From Porphyrobacter sp. (GTDB taxonomy: Bacteria > Pseudomonadota > Alphaproteobacteria > Sphingomonadales > Sphingomonadaceae), in the NCBI GenBank assembly GCA_014359685.1, contig JACIYY010000376.1, forward strand, positions 1 to 5,347: a stretch of 5,347 nt of DNA, in the 5' to 3' direction. A program made the translations under genes and the position numbers. How positions within the stretch are numbered: the first letter of the stretch is position 1; each line of letters opens with the position of its first letter. Under the pieces are notes generated by a model, which was given only the letters and a program-made list of their open reading frames with translations, ran no database searches and was not told the origin of the DNA. This document shows positions 1 through 4,696 of this stretch, in pieces.

Positions 1-868
1 CCCAGTCGGTGAAGTAGCGGGCCGAGTTCTGCCCCTCCTCCTCCGCCAGCCTGATCGTCGAGACATCGACCGAGGCGGCCTCCCCCGGTCCGATCGCGCC
101 GTAGCGGCGCATCTGCTGGAGCACCACCCCGGCGCGCGCCACCGCCGCATCGACATCGGCGGTCGGCGAATAGCGGCTGGGCGCTTTGACCAGCCCGGCG
201 ATGATCGCCGCTTCGCCCAGCGACAGGTCGCGCGCCGAATGGCTGAAGAACTTGCGGCTGGCGGAATCGATTCCGTAGGCGCCGCCGCCGAAATAGACCT
301 TGTTGAGATACAGCTCCAGAATCTGCTGCTTGGAGAAGCGCCATTCCAGCGCCATCGCCAGCACCGCCTCGCGCGCCTTGCGGTCGAGCGTGCGGTTGGA
401 ATTGAGGAAGATGTTGCGCGCCAGCTGCTGGGTGATGGTCGAGGTCGCACGGACCCGGTGCCCGTCGCGCAGCGCCACCACCGCGGCCCGCGCGAGACCG
501 ATCGGGTCGACGCCGAAATGCGAATAATAGCGGCGATCCTCGACCGCGACCATCGCGTCCTTCATCACCGCCGGGATCTCGTCGGCATAGAGCCATTCGC
601 CATAGCTGGGGCCGAGCGCGACGATCTGCGTCCCGTCGCGCGCGCGCACGACGATGGTCTGGCCGACCTGGCTGCTCATCAGCCGCGAATAGGAGGGCAG
701 GCTGCGGGCGGCGAAATAGACCGAGGTGGCGACCGCAAACGCCGCCAGCAGCGCCAGCGCCCCGCCCCACAGCAGCAGCCGGCGCAGCCACAGCCCCAGC
801 CGCGAGGGCGCGCGCTGTTGCCTGGGTGTCGGTCGCGTGGAGGATGGCCTCCTCCGCCCGTTGGCCAT
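1..868 (-). CDS. Class A penicillin-binding protein (PBP1A-type), N-terminal part, truncated by window edge
   Basis: This is a bifunctional peptidoglycan synthase that polymerises lipid II (glycosyltransferase GT51) and normally cross-links stem peptides with a C-terminal transpeptidase. Only 289 residues are in the window; the frame is open at position 1. Visible in order: an Arg/Pro-rich cytoplasmic tail (residues 1-30), one membrane anchor (about 31-52), then the GT51 domain. GT51 motif 1 is EDRRYYSHFGVD with the catalytic Glu at 110. Motif 2 is TSTITQQLARN at 142-152, and motif 3 is RKAREAVLAMALE at 163-175. The K-x-x-IL-x-x-YLN-x-x-x-FG element is at 180-194. The transpeptidase SxxK/KTG motifs lie off the left edge and are not seen. 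The start ATG at 868 has AGGA at 881-884, a long 12-nt spacing. The residues before motif 2 are A-T where E. coli PBP1A has G-A. It is last in the minus-strand gene run, 106 nt after msrB. Assignment to class A is secure; the PBP1A subtype is inferred. Confidence 0.93.
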   Translation of the reverse strand, partial: MANGRRRPSSTRPTPRQQRAPSRLGLWLRRLLLWGGALALLAAFAVATSVYFAARSLPSYSRLMSSQVGQTIVVRARDGTQIVALGPSYGEWLYADEIPAVMKDAMVAVEDRRYYSHFGVDPIGLARAAVVALRDGHRVRATSTITQQLARNIFLNSNRTLDRKAREAVLAMALEWRFSKQQILELYLNKVYFGGGAYGIDSASRKFFSHSARDLSLGEAAIIAGLVKAPSRYSPTADVDAAVARAGVVLQQMRRYGAIGPGEAASVDVSTIRLAEEEGQNSARYFTDW

Positions 869-974
869 GGGTCTAGTCTATCCTGCCGCCGGGCGCACGC
901 CGCCCCTCCCGCCGGGCGCGCGGTGCGCCGCCGATCCCGAACGGACGGTTAACGGAAACGCTGGCGGCGATCGC

Positions 975-1373
975 TCAGTCCACGGGCTTGAAATCGAGCG
1001 CGGCGCTGTTGATGCAGTAGCGCAGCCCCTCCGGCCCCGGCCCGTCGGGGAAGACGTGGCCGAGATGCCCCTCGCAGCGCGCGCACACCACTTCGGTGCG
1101 GACCATGCCGTGGGCGGTATCGACGTGCTCTTCGACCGCGTCCTCAGCCGCAGGACGGGTGAAGCTGGGCCAGCCGGAGCCGGAATCGAACTTGGCATCG
1201 CTTTCGAACAGAGGCTGGCCGCAGCCGGCGCAGACATATTCGCCGGCCTGCTTGTTGGCGTCGTAACGCCCGGTGAAGGGCCGCTCGGTCCCCGCCTGGC
1301 GCAGCACGGCATATTGTTCGGGGCTGAGGCGGGCGCGCCATTCCTCGTCGCTGAGCGTGATCTTGTCGGTCAT
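975..1373 (-). CDS. msrB: Peptide-methionine (R)-S-oxide reductase MsrB
   Basis: This cytosolic repair enzyme reduces methionine-R-sulfoxide in oxidised proteins, usually with thioredoxin as electron donor. The 132-aa product is a full-length single-domain MsrB. The zinc-binding pairs are CAGC (Cys48/Cys51) and CARC (Cys97/Cys100). The GWPSF motif is at 67-71, [10 protein letters not shown] at 103-112, and the catalytic cysteine is Cys120 in RYCINSAAL. Position 66 is Ser (SGSGWPSF), where the two-cysteine MsrBs such as the E. coli enzyme carry the resolving Cys. This copy therefore belongs to the type recycled without that cysteine. The start at 1373 is chosen over an in-frame ATG at 1421 because AAAGGAG lies 6 nt before it and the family begins near MTDK. 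It sits between fzlA (73 nt upstream) and the PBP gene (106 nt downstream), probably on one transcript. No leader peptide is seen, so it is cytoplasmic. Confidence 0.96.
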   Translation of the reverse strand: MTDKITLSDEEWRARLSPEQYAVLRQAGTERPFTGRYDANKQAGEYVCAGCGQPLFESDAKFDSGSGWPSFTRPAAEDAVEEHVDTAHGMVRTEVVCARCEGHLGHVFPDGPGPEGLRYCINSAALDFKPVD

Positions 1374-1379
1374 CGTGGT

Positions 1380-1386
1380 CTCCTTT
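1380..1386 (-). promoter_or_regulatory. Shine-Dalgarno of msrB (AAAGGAG)
   Basis: The minus strand reads AAAGGAG six nt before the ATG at 1373. This decides the msrB start against the in-frame ATG at 1421, whose extra 16 residues have no counterpart in the family. Confidence 0.8.
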
Positions 1387-1413
1387 GGCCGCCATATGGG
1401 CCGCATCGCTGGG

Positions 1414-1431
1414 GGCGGCAAGCGAGCCGCC
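1414..1431 (-). other. Intercistronic hairpin between fzlA and msrB
   Basis: GGCGGC (1414-1419) and GCCGCC (1426-1431) form a perfect 6-bp stem with a 6-nt loop, 16 nt beyond the fzlA stop codon in the direction of transcription. No T tract follows. It may be a weak attenuator, an mRNA-end stabiliser or chance in GC-rich DNA. Confidence 0.3.
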
Positions 1432-1446
1432 GGCAGGCCGGGGCGA

Positions 1447-2118
1447 TCAGGCGTTGACGTCGGCGTAATGGCTGGGCGCAGGCACGCCCTCCATCTTCTC
1501 GGCCAGCAGCGGGCGGAAGCTGGGGCGGCTCTTCATCACGCGATACCAGCCATGCGCCTCCTCGTGCCCGGTCCAGTCGATGCCGCCCAGATAGTCGGCG
1601 ACGCTGATCTGCGCGGCGGCGGCGAAGTCGGCGAGGCTCAATTGCGCGCCGGCGACCCAGCGGCGGGTGTCGATCAGCCAGTCGATATAGTCGAGATGCT
1701 CGTGCACCAGCCGCATCGCGGTGCGCAAGGCGGCCGAATCGGGCGGCTGGCCCAGCACGAGGCGCTTCTTCACCTTTTCGTGCAGCAGCGGGTGGGTGAC
1801 ATCGGCAAAGAAGCTTTCGTCGAACAAGGCGGTCAGCCGGCGGATCTCCGCCCGGTCGCCGGCAGGGCCGAGGATCAGCCTGCCGCGCTCCACCGTCTCT
1901 TCGAAATATTCGCAGATCGCCTGGCTGTCGATCAGCGTCAGATCCTTGCCCTCATGCCGCAGCACCGGGGTCCGGGCGGCGGGGTTGAGGGCGTAGAACA
2001 GGTCGCTCGCCTCCCACGGAAATTGCGGCACGATCTCGTAGGCGACGCCCTTTTCGGCCAGCGCGAGGCGGACCTTGCGGCTGAACGGGCAGAGCGGAAA
2101 GGCGAACAATTGCCACAT
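1447..2118 (-). CDS. fzlA: FtsZ-associated GST-fold division protein FzlA
   Basis: This 223-aa protein has a glutathione S-transferase fold. In Caulobacter, FzlA binds FtsZ filaments, curves them, and helps activate septal wall synthesis (FtsW/FtsI); it acts in the cytoplasm at midcell. Visible here: the thioredoxin-like N-terminal domain (about 1-78) with [12 protein letters not shown] at 7-18, the cis-proline Pro51 in RTPVL, and the glutathione-site-like DSQAICEY at 64-71. The helical C-terminal domain has [12 protein letters not shown] (109-120), the N-capping SLADFAAAA (161-169) and [13 protein letters not shown] (196-208). The PSHYAD tail is the FzlA family signature as I recall it and separates it from ordinary GSTs. 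The tail ends HYADVNA where I recall HYADLDF as usual. No clear Shine-Dalgarno precedes ATG 2118, but MWQLFAFPL fits the family start. Upstream is an exported unknown protein; downstream are msrB and a class A PBP, so a division/wall role fits the context. A generic GST is the alternative. Confidence 0.85.
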   Translation of the reverse strand: MWQLFAFPLCPFSRKVRLALAEKGVAYEIVPQFPWEASDLFYALNPAARTPVLRHEGKDLTLIDSQAICEYFEETVERGRLILGPAGDRAEIRRLTALFDESFFADVTHPLLHEKVKKRLVLGQPPDSAALRTAMRLVHEHLDYIDWLIDTRRWVAGAQLSLADFAAAAQISVADYLGGIDWTGHEEAHGWYRVMKSRPSFRPLLAEKMEGVPAPSHYADVNA

Positions 2119-2185
2119 TGCGTGCCGGTGTGCCGCAAGCTGGCGATGGCGTCCAGAGCGCCGGTGGCCGGGCCGCTGCGGACGG

Positions 2186-2578
2186 CTACAGCCCCGATGC
2201 CTCCAGCGCCGACAGGCACGGCGGCATCGCGGCAGCCAGCGCCCCGTTCCGGCCGAGATCCTGCGCCTCCTCGATCATCGCGGTGGTGAGGGCGGCGCGG
2301 GTCAGGCCGGCCTCGTCGATCAGGCGGGCCGAGGCGCGCACGAAGAATTCGCGCCCGCGCGCGCCCAATGCCGGCCATGCCAGCGCCGCCGCATCGCCGG
2401 CCGCCTGTCCGTGCGCGACCAGCGCGAAGGCGGCCGAGCAGCGCACCAGCATCCGCTGTTCGAGCGAAAGCGGCGCGGTCGGGGCGGCCTGCTGCGCGGC
2501 GGCGGGGCCGGCCGCCATCAGCGCCAGCAGTACAACCGGCATCAGACCGACGGCGAGGGGCGGGAGGACAGGACGCAT
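2186..2578 (-). CDS. Exported hypothetical protein, 130 aa, signal peptide, two cysteines
   Basis: I do not recognise a named family; similar short exported proteins seem familiar from sphingomonads, but I cannot name a function. The N-terminus is a clear Sec signal peptide: M-R start, hydrophobic run at about 8-23, then GPAAA with likely cleavage after Ala28 (AAA/QQ). The mature part of about 102 residues is Ala-rich and predicted helical. It has two cysteines, Cys47 (VRCSAAF) and Cys121 (PPCLSAL), well placed for a periplasmic disulfide, and the distinctive stretch GARGREFFVRASARLIDEAGL (71-91, in two parts GARGREFFVR and ASARLIDEAGL). No membrane anchor or lipobox is seen in the mature part. 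ATG 2578 is preferred because it gives a compact signal peptide. A GTG at 2596, with AGGA only 3 nt before it, is an alternative that adds six residues. The gene is 67 nt upstream of fzlA on the same strand, suggesting an envelope-related role, by context only. Confidence 0.75.
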   Translation of the reverse strand: MRPVLPPLAVGLMPVVLLALMAAGPAAAQQAAPTAPLSLEQRMLVRCSAAFALVAHGQAAGDAAALAWPALGARGREFFVRASARLIDEAGLTRAALTTAMIEEAQDLGRNGALAAAMPPCLSALEASGL

Positions 2579-2609
2579 GAGGGCACCATACCGCACCAGT
2601 CCTGAACCG

Positions 2610-2627
2610 CGCCAGACGGGCCTGGCG
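2610..2627 (-). other. Hairpin between the 85-aa gene and the exported-protein gene
   Basis: CGCCAG (2610-2615) and CTGGCG (2622-2627) form a perfect 6-bp stem with a 6-nt loop, 26 nt past the stop of the 85-aa gene. No T run follows on either strand. It could end the short upstream transcript and separate it from the fzlA group, or be incidental. Confidence 0.35.
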
Positions 2628-2653
2628 AATCCGTGCGCCAGCCCCGCCCTTTG

Positions 2654-2911
2654 TCAGCCGGCGTCAGACAGGCGGGCAGGATGCGGCAGCACCTCGCCGG
2701 CGCGCTGGCGCGGGGTCAGCATGTCGAGATCGGCGAAGGCTTTCTCGATCTCGCGGCGCTTTTCCAGGATCAGCGTCGCCACCCCGGCGGTCAGCCCGCC
2801 TTCCTCCCCCACCCGGCCGAGCGCCGCCGCGATGTCGGCGACCACCGCGCTGGCCGGCGTGTTGTGGAGGGTTCCGCGCTCGTCGCGATAGGCTTCGACG
2901 AATTTGGCCAT
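2654..2911 (-). CDS. Hypothetical protein, 85 aa, cytoplasmic
   Basis: A small protein of unknown function. It begins [20 protein letters not shown], continues with [10 protein letters not shown], a glycine-containing turn (EEGGLTAG) and a charged helix ([17 protein letters not shown]), and ends HPARLSDAG. There is no signal peptide, membrane segment, cysteine or recognisable catalytic motif. The predicted picture is a short soluble helical protein, possibly a binding partner. The start at 2911 is supported by AAGGGG 8 nt upstream. The frame continues upstream without a stop for a long way antisense to the formaldehyde dehydrogenase gene, but that extension is a GC-rich shadow. It is the first gene of the minus-strand run and is transcribed divergently from the dehydrogenase across a 174-nt control region. 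The next gene starts 75 nt downstream, with a hairpin between. I see no named domain. Confidence 0.75.
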   Translation of the reverse strand: MAKFVEAYRDERGTLHNTPASAVVADIAAALGRVGEEGGLTAGVATLILEKRREIEKAFADLDMLTPRQRAGEVLPHPARLSDAG

Positions 2912-2919
2912 GGATTGGA

Positions 2920-2925
2920 CCCCTT
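2920..2925 (-). promoter_or_regulatory. Shine-Dalgarno of the 85-aa gene (AAGGGG)
   Basis: AAGGGG on the minus strand lies 8 nt before the ATG at 2911. It fixes the start there and argues against reading the much longer in-frame extension. Confidence 0.6.
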
Positions 2926-2955
2926 GTCTGCCCGACTCGGCTTTTACCATCACCC

Positions 2956-2977
2956 GGCGGGCGATGCATCGCCCGCC
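2956..2977. repeat. Perfect 22-bp palindrome, candidate operator or leader hairpin
   Basis: The half-site GGCGGGCGATG (2956-2966) is followed at once by its exact reverse complement CATCGCCCGCC (2967-2977). As DNA it is a perfect two-fold site suited to a dimeric regulator. As RNA it folds to a 9-bp stem with a TGCA loop on either strand. It lies 44 nt before the 85-aa gene start and 108 nt before the adhC start. Confidence 0.7.
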
Positions 2978-3016
2978 ATCCGACCGGCGCTGCAAGAAAG
3001 CAGTGGAACTGGCGCG

Positions 3017-3053
3017 CCGAATGCCCGAATGAGCGATCCGCGCAGACATTCGG
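3017..3053. repeat. Three CCGAATG motifs (two direct, one inverted) upstream of adhC
   Basis: CCGAATG occurs at 3017-3023 and 3025-3031, eight nt apart, and inverted (CATTCGG) at 3047-3053. The cluster ends 32 nt before the adhC start, where a repressor or activator site, or a leader hairpin, would be expected. No known regulator motif is recognised. Confidence 0.45.
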
Positions 3054-3069
3054 TCGCAGCCACCACGGC

Positions 3070-3074
3070 AGGAG
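3070..3074 (+). promoter_or_regulatory. Shine-Dalgarno of adhC (AGGAG)
   Basis: AGGAG stands 11 nt before the ATG at 3086. The spacing is slightly long, but the start agrees with the usual N-terminus of the family (MKTRAAVAF). Confidence 0.6.
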
Positions 3075-3085
3075 CCCGCCGCCCG

Positions 3086-4192
3086 ATGAAGACCAGAGCC
3101 GCCGTCGCCTTCGCCCCCGGGCAGAAGCTGGAGATCGTCGAGGTCGATCTGGAAGGCCCCAAAGCGGGCGAGGTGCTGGTCGAGATCATGGCGACGGGCC
3201 TGTGCCATACCGACGCCTACACGCTGGACGGGCTCGACCCGGAAGGCCTGTTCCCCGCCATCCTCGGCCACGAAGGCGCAGGGATCGTGCGCGAGATCGG
3301 CGCCGGGGTGACCAGCGTGGCGCCGGGCGACCATGTGATCCCGCTCTACACCCCCGAATGCCGCCAGTGCAAAGCCTGCCTCAGCCGCAAGACCAACCTG
3401 TGCACCGCGATCCGCGACACCCAGGGCAGGGGGCTGATGCCCGACGGGACCAGCCGCTTCAGCTATCGCGGCGAGACGCTGTTCCACTATATGGGGTGCA
3501 GCACCTTTGCCAACTTCACCGTCCTGCCGGAGATCGCGGTGGCGAAGATCCGCAAGGACGCACCGTTCCAGACCAGCTGCTATATCGGCTGCGGTGTCAC
3601 CACCGGGGTCGGCGCGGTGGTCAACACCGCTGCTGTGCGCCCCGGCGAAAGCGTGGTGGTGTTCGGGCTGGGCGGGATCGGCCTCAACGTGATCCAGGGT
3701 GCGCGGCTGGCCGGCGCCGGGCGGATCGTGGGCGTGGACGTGAACCCCGCCAAGGAGGCATGGGGCCGCCGGTTCGGGATGACCGATTTCGTCGATCCGC
3801 GCGGCGTGGACGACGTGGTCGCGCATCTGGTGGCGATGCTCGATGGCGGGGCCGATTACAGCTTCGACTGCACCGGCAATGTCGCGGTGATGCGCCAGGC
3901 GCTGGAATGCTGCCATCGCGGCTGGGGCACCAGCATCGTCATCGGCGTGGCCGAGGCGGGCAAGGAGATCGCCACTCGCCCGTTCCAGCTCGTCACCGGG
4001 CGCAACTGGCGCGGGACCGCCTTCGGCGGCGCCAGGGGGCGCACCGATGTGCCCAGGATCGTCGACTGGTACATGGACGGGCGGATCGAGATCGACCCGA
4101 TGATCACCCATGTCCTGTCGCTCGACGAGATCAACAAGGGCTTCGACCTGATGCACGCCGGGGAGAGCATCCGCAGCGTCGTCGTCTATTGA
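3086..4192 (+). CDS. adhC: S-(hydroxymethyl)glutathione dehydrogenase / class III alcohol dehydrogenase
   Basis: This cytosolic enzyme oxidises S-hydroxymethylglutathione, formed from formaldehyde and glutathione, to S-formylglutathione with NAD+. Class III enzymes also act on long-chain alcohols and reduce S-nitrosoglutathione. The 368 residues match the family length exactly. The catalytic zinc ligands are Cys40 (GLCHTDAY), His62 with Glu63 (GHEGAG) and Cys169 (IGCGVTTG). The structural zinc lobe uses Cys92, Cys95, Cys98 and Cys106. The Rossmann loop is GLGGIGL at 194-200, with the NAD-selecting Asp218 in VGVDVN. The class III hallmarks are Arg110, equivalent to human ADH5 Arg115 that holds the glutathione carboxylate, Asp51 in DPEG, the stretch [10 protein letters not shown] (116-125) and [11 protein letters not shown] (296-306). 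All key residues are intact. It is the first gene of a plus-strand pair with a VOC protein 25 nt downstream. Two motif clusters upstream suggest regulated expression. The symbol frmA is used for the enterobacterial equivalent. Confidence 0.97.
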   Translation: MKTRAAVAFAPGQKLEIVEVDLEGPKAGEVLVEIMATGLCHTDAYTLDGLDPEGLFPAILGHEGAGIVREIGAGVTSVAPGDHVIPLYTPECRQCKACLSRKTNLCTAIRDTQGRGLMPDGTSRFSYRGETLFHYMGCSTFANFTVLPEIAVAKIRKDAPFQTSCYIGCGVTTGVGAVVNTAAVRPGESVVVFGLGGIGLNVIQGARLAGAGRIVGVDVNPAKEAWGRRFGMTDFVDPRGVDDVVAHLVAMLDGGADYSFDCTGNVAVMRQALECCHRGWGTSIVIGVAEAGKEIATRPFQLVTGRNWRGTAFGGARGRTDVPRIVDWYMDGRIEIDPMITHVLSLDEINKGFDLMHAGESIRSVVVY

Positions 4193-4204
4193 CCACCATC
4201 AACC

Positions 4205-4211
4205 AAGGAGG
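4205..4211 (+). promoter_or_regulatory. Strong Shine-Dalgarno of the VOC gene (AAGGAGG)
   Basis: AAGGAGG is a full match to the anti-Shine-Dalgarno core, 6 nt before ATG 4218 and wholly within the 25-nt gap after adhC. It suggests efficient translation of the second gene of the pair from a shared mRNA. Confidence 0.75.
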
Positions 4212-4217
4212 AGCTGA

Positions 4218-4598
4218 ATGTTCAGCCATATCATGCTCGGCGGCGACGATCTCGACGCGGCCAAGCGATTCTACGACGCCACCATCGGCGCGCTCGGCGG
4301 CAGCGAAGGCCAGTTCGACCCCTTGGGTCGGCTGATCTATATGCACAATGGCGGGCTGTTCATCGTCACCACGCCGATCAATGGCCAGCCGGCGAGTTGC
4401 GCCAATGGCTCCACGATCGGCTTCGCGGCCGACAGCCCGGAGATGGTCGATGCCTGGCACCGGGCGGGGGTCGACAATGGCGGCACCTCGATCGAGAATC
4501 CGCCGGGCGTTCGCGAGGCGAACGGCCGCAAGCTGTACCTGGCCTATCTGCGCGATCCTGACGGCAACAAGCTGTGCGCGGTGCACCGGATGGGGTGA
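4218..4598 (+). CDS. VOC-fold (glyoxalase/bleomycin-resistance-like) protein, 126 aa
   Basis: This small cytoplasmic vicinal-oxygen-chelate protein probably has an accessory role in aldehyde or glutathione-adduct metabolism, inferred from its place directly after the formaldehyde dehydrogenase. It has two beta-alpha-beta-beta-beta units. The first begins FSHIMLGGDDLDAAKRFYDA (2-21). The second covers about 65-124 and ends in the typical DPDGNKL at 113-119. Metal-site residues look incomplete. His4 is in place, but the second position is in a hydrophobic strand (GGLFIV), the third falls on Thr66 in TIGF instead of His, and the fourth is Cys120 (KLCAVH) where glyoxalase I has Glu. It may therefore not be a classical metal-dependent glyoxalase. 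The start at 4218 has a strong Shine-Dalgarno. The gene ends 98 nt from the convergent MetW frame. The adhC-VOC pair is often followed by fghA (S-formylglutathione hydrolase) in related genomes, as I recall; here it is not. Specific substrate unknown. Confidence 0.9.
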   Translation: MFSHIMLGGDDLDAAKRFYDATIGALGGSEGQFDPLGRLIYMHNGGLFIVTTPINGQPASCANGSTIGFAADSPEMVDAWHRAGVDNGGTSIENPPGVREANGRKLYLAYLRDPDGNKLCAVHRMG

Positions 4599-4627
4599 AG
4601 CCACCGGACTGGCGCAGCGAGATCCGC

Positions 4628-4674
4628 GTGTCCGGCGGAGTGCAGGGGATCTGGTCCCGTGCCTCCGCCGGCAC
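4628..4674. terminator. Large imperfect hairpin in the convergent gap, probable two-way terminator
   Basis: The stem runs GTG (4628-4630), one unpaired T, CCGGCGGAG (4632-4640), one unpaired T, GCA (4642-4644), a G-G mismatch and GGGA (4646-4649). It closes on the loop TCTGG, and the other arm is TCCC (4655-4658), TGC (4660-4662), CTCCGCCGG (4663-4671) and CAC (4672-4674). That gives 19 base pairs, with a 9-bp perfect core. It begins 30 nt after the VOC stop codon and lies 23 nt past the metW stop from the other side. Neither side has a T run, so it is not a textbook intrinsic terminator, although its position between convergent genes fits termination or mRNA end protection. Confidence 0.6.
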
Positions 4675-4696
4675 CGGCGGGGCTTGAACCCCTCCG
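4663..4696. other. Two further hairpins overlapping the right arm of the large hairpin
   Basis: CTCCGCCG (4663-4670) can pair with CGGCGGGG (4675-4682) around a GCAC loop, with one T-G wobble. GGGG (4679-4682) can instead pair with CCCC (4689-4692) around CTTGAA, extended by CGG/CCG across one mismatch. These compete with each other, and the first competes with the large hairpin. On the minus strand the last one follows the metW stop directly and may serve as its terminator. Confidence 0.45.

Larger units (their letters stand above)
2912..3085. promoter_or_regulatory. Divergent control region between the 85-aa gene and adhC
   Basis: This 174-nt region separates two divergent starts and must hold both promoters unless one is read from elsewhere. 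I could not assign convincing -35/-10 boxes. It contains a perfect 22-bp palindrome and a triple CCGAATG motif, listed separately, which are candidate operators. Confidence 0.6.

Noticed and set aside
886..919. Direct repeat CCGCCGGGCGC (886-896 and 909-919) and a 5-bp hairpin at 915-929 between msrB and the PBP gene
   Set aside because: Short GC-only repeats are common by chance in this composition, and the hairpin is weak with no T run, so I do not call a regulatory element.
239..952. Plus-strand 237-aa open frame opposite the PBP gene
   Set aside because: It is antisense to a GT51 domain with all motifs intact; the translation is a low-complexity Arg/His/Asp shadow.
1392..1399. 8-bp palindrome CCATATGG beside the msrB Shine-Dalgarno
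   Set aside because: It is too short to separate from chance and has no second copy in the window.
2157..2177. Small hairpin downstream of the exported-protein gene (AGCG/CGCT with CCGG/CCGG)
   Set aside because: It needs a 2-nt bulge and a 3-nt loop, and CCGG is self-complementary anyway; too weak to annotate.
2912..4156. Long minus-strand open frame (about 415 codons) running antisense to adhC and continuous with the 85-aa gene
   Set aside because: It lies opposite a secure adhC gene with intact zinc and NAD motifs. Its translation is low-complexity and rich in His, Asp, Ala and Gly, as expected for a shadow frame in GC-rich DNA, and the 85-aa gene has its own Shine-Dalgarno at 2920-2925.
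3202..4335. Plus-strand 377-aa open frame overlapping adhC and the VOC gene
   Set aside because: It is a +1 shadow of adhC with an Arg- and Pro-rich translation lacking any domain, and it would cross a strong Shine-Dalgarno and start in another frame.
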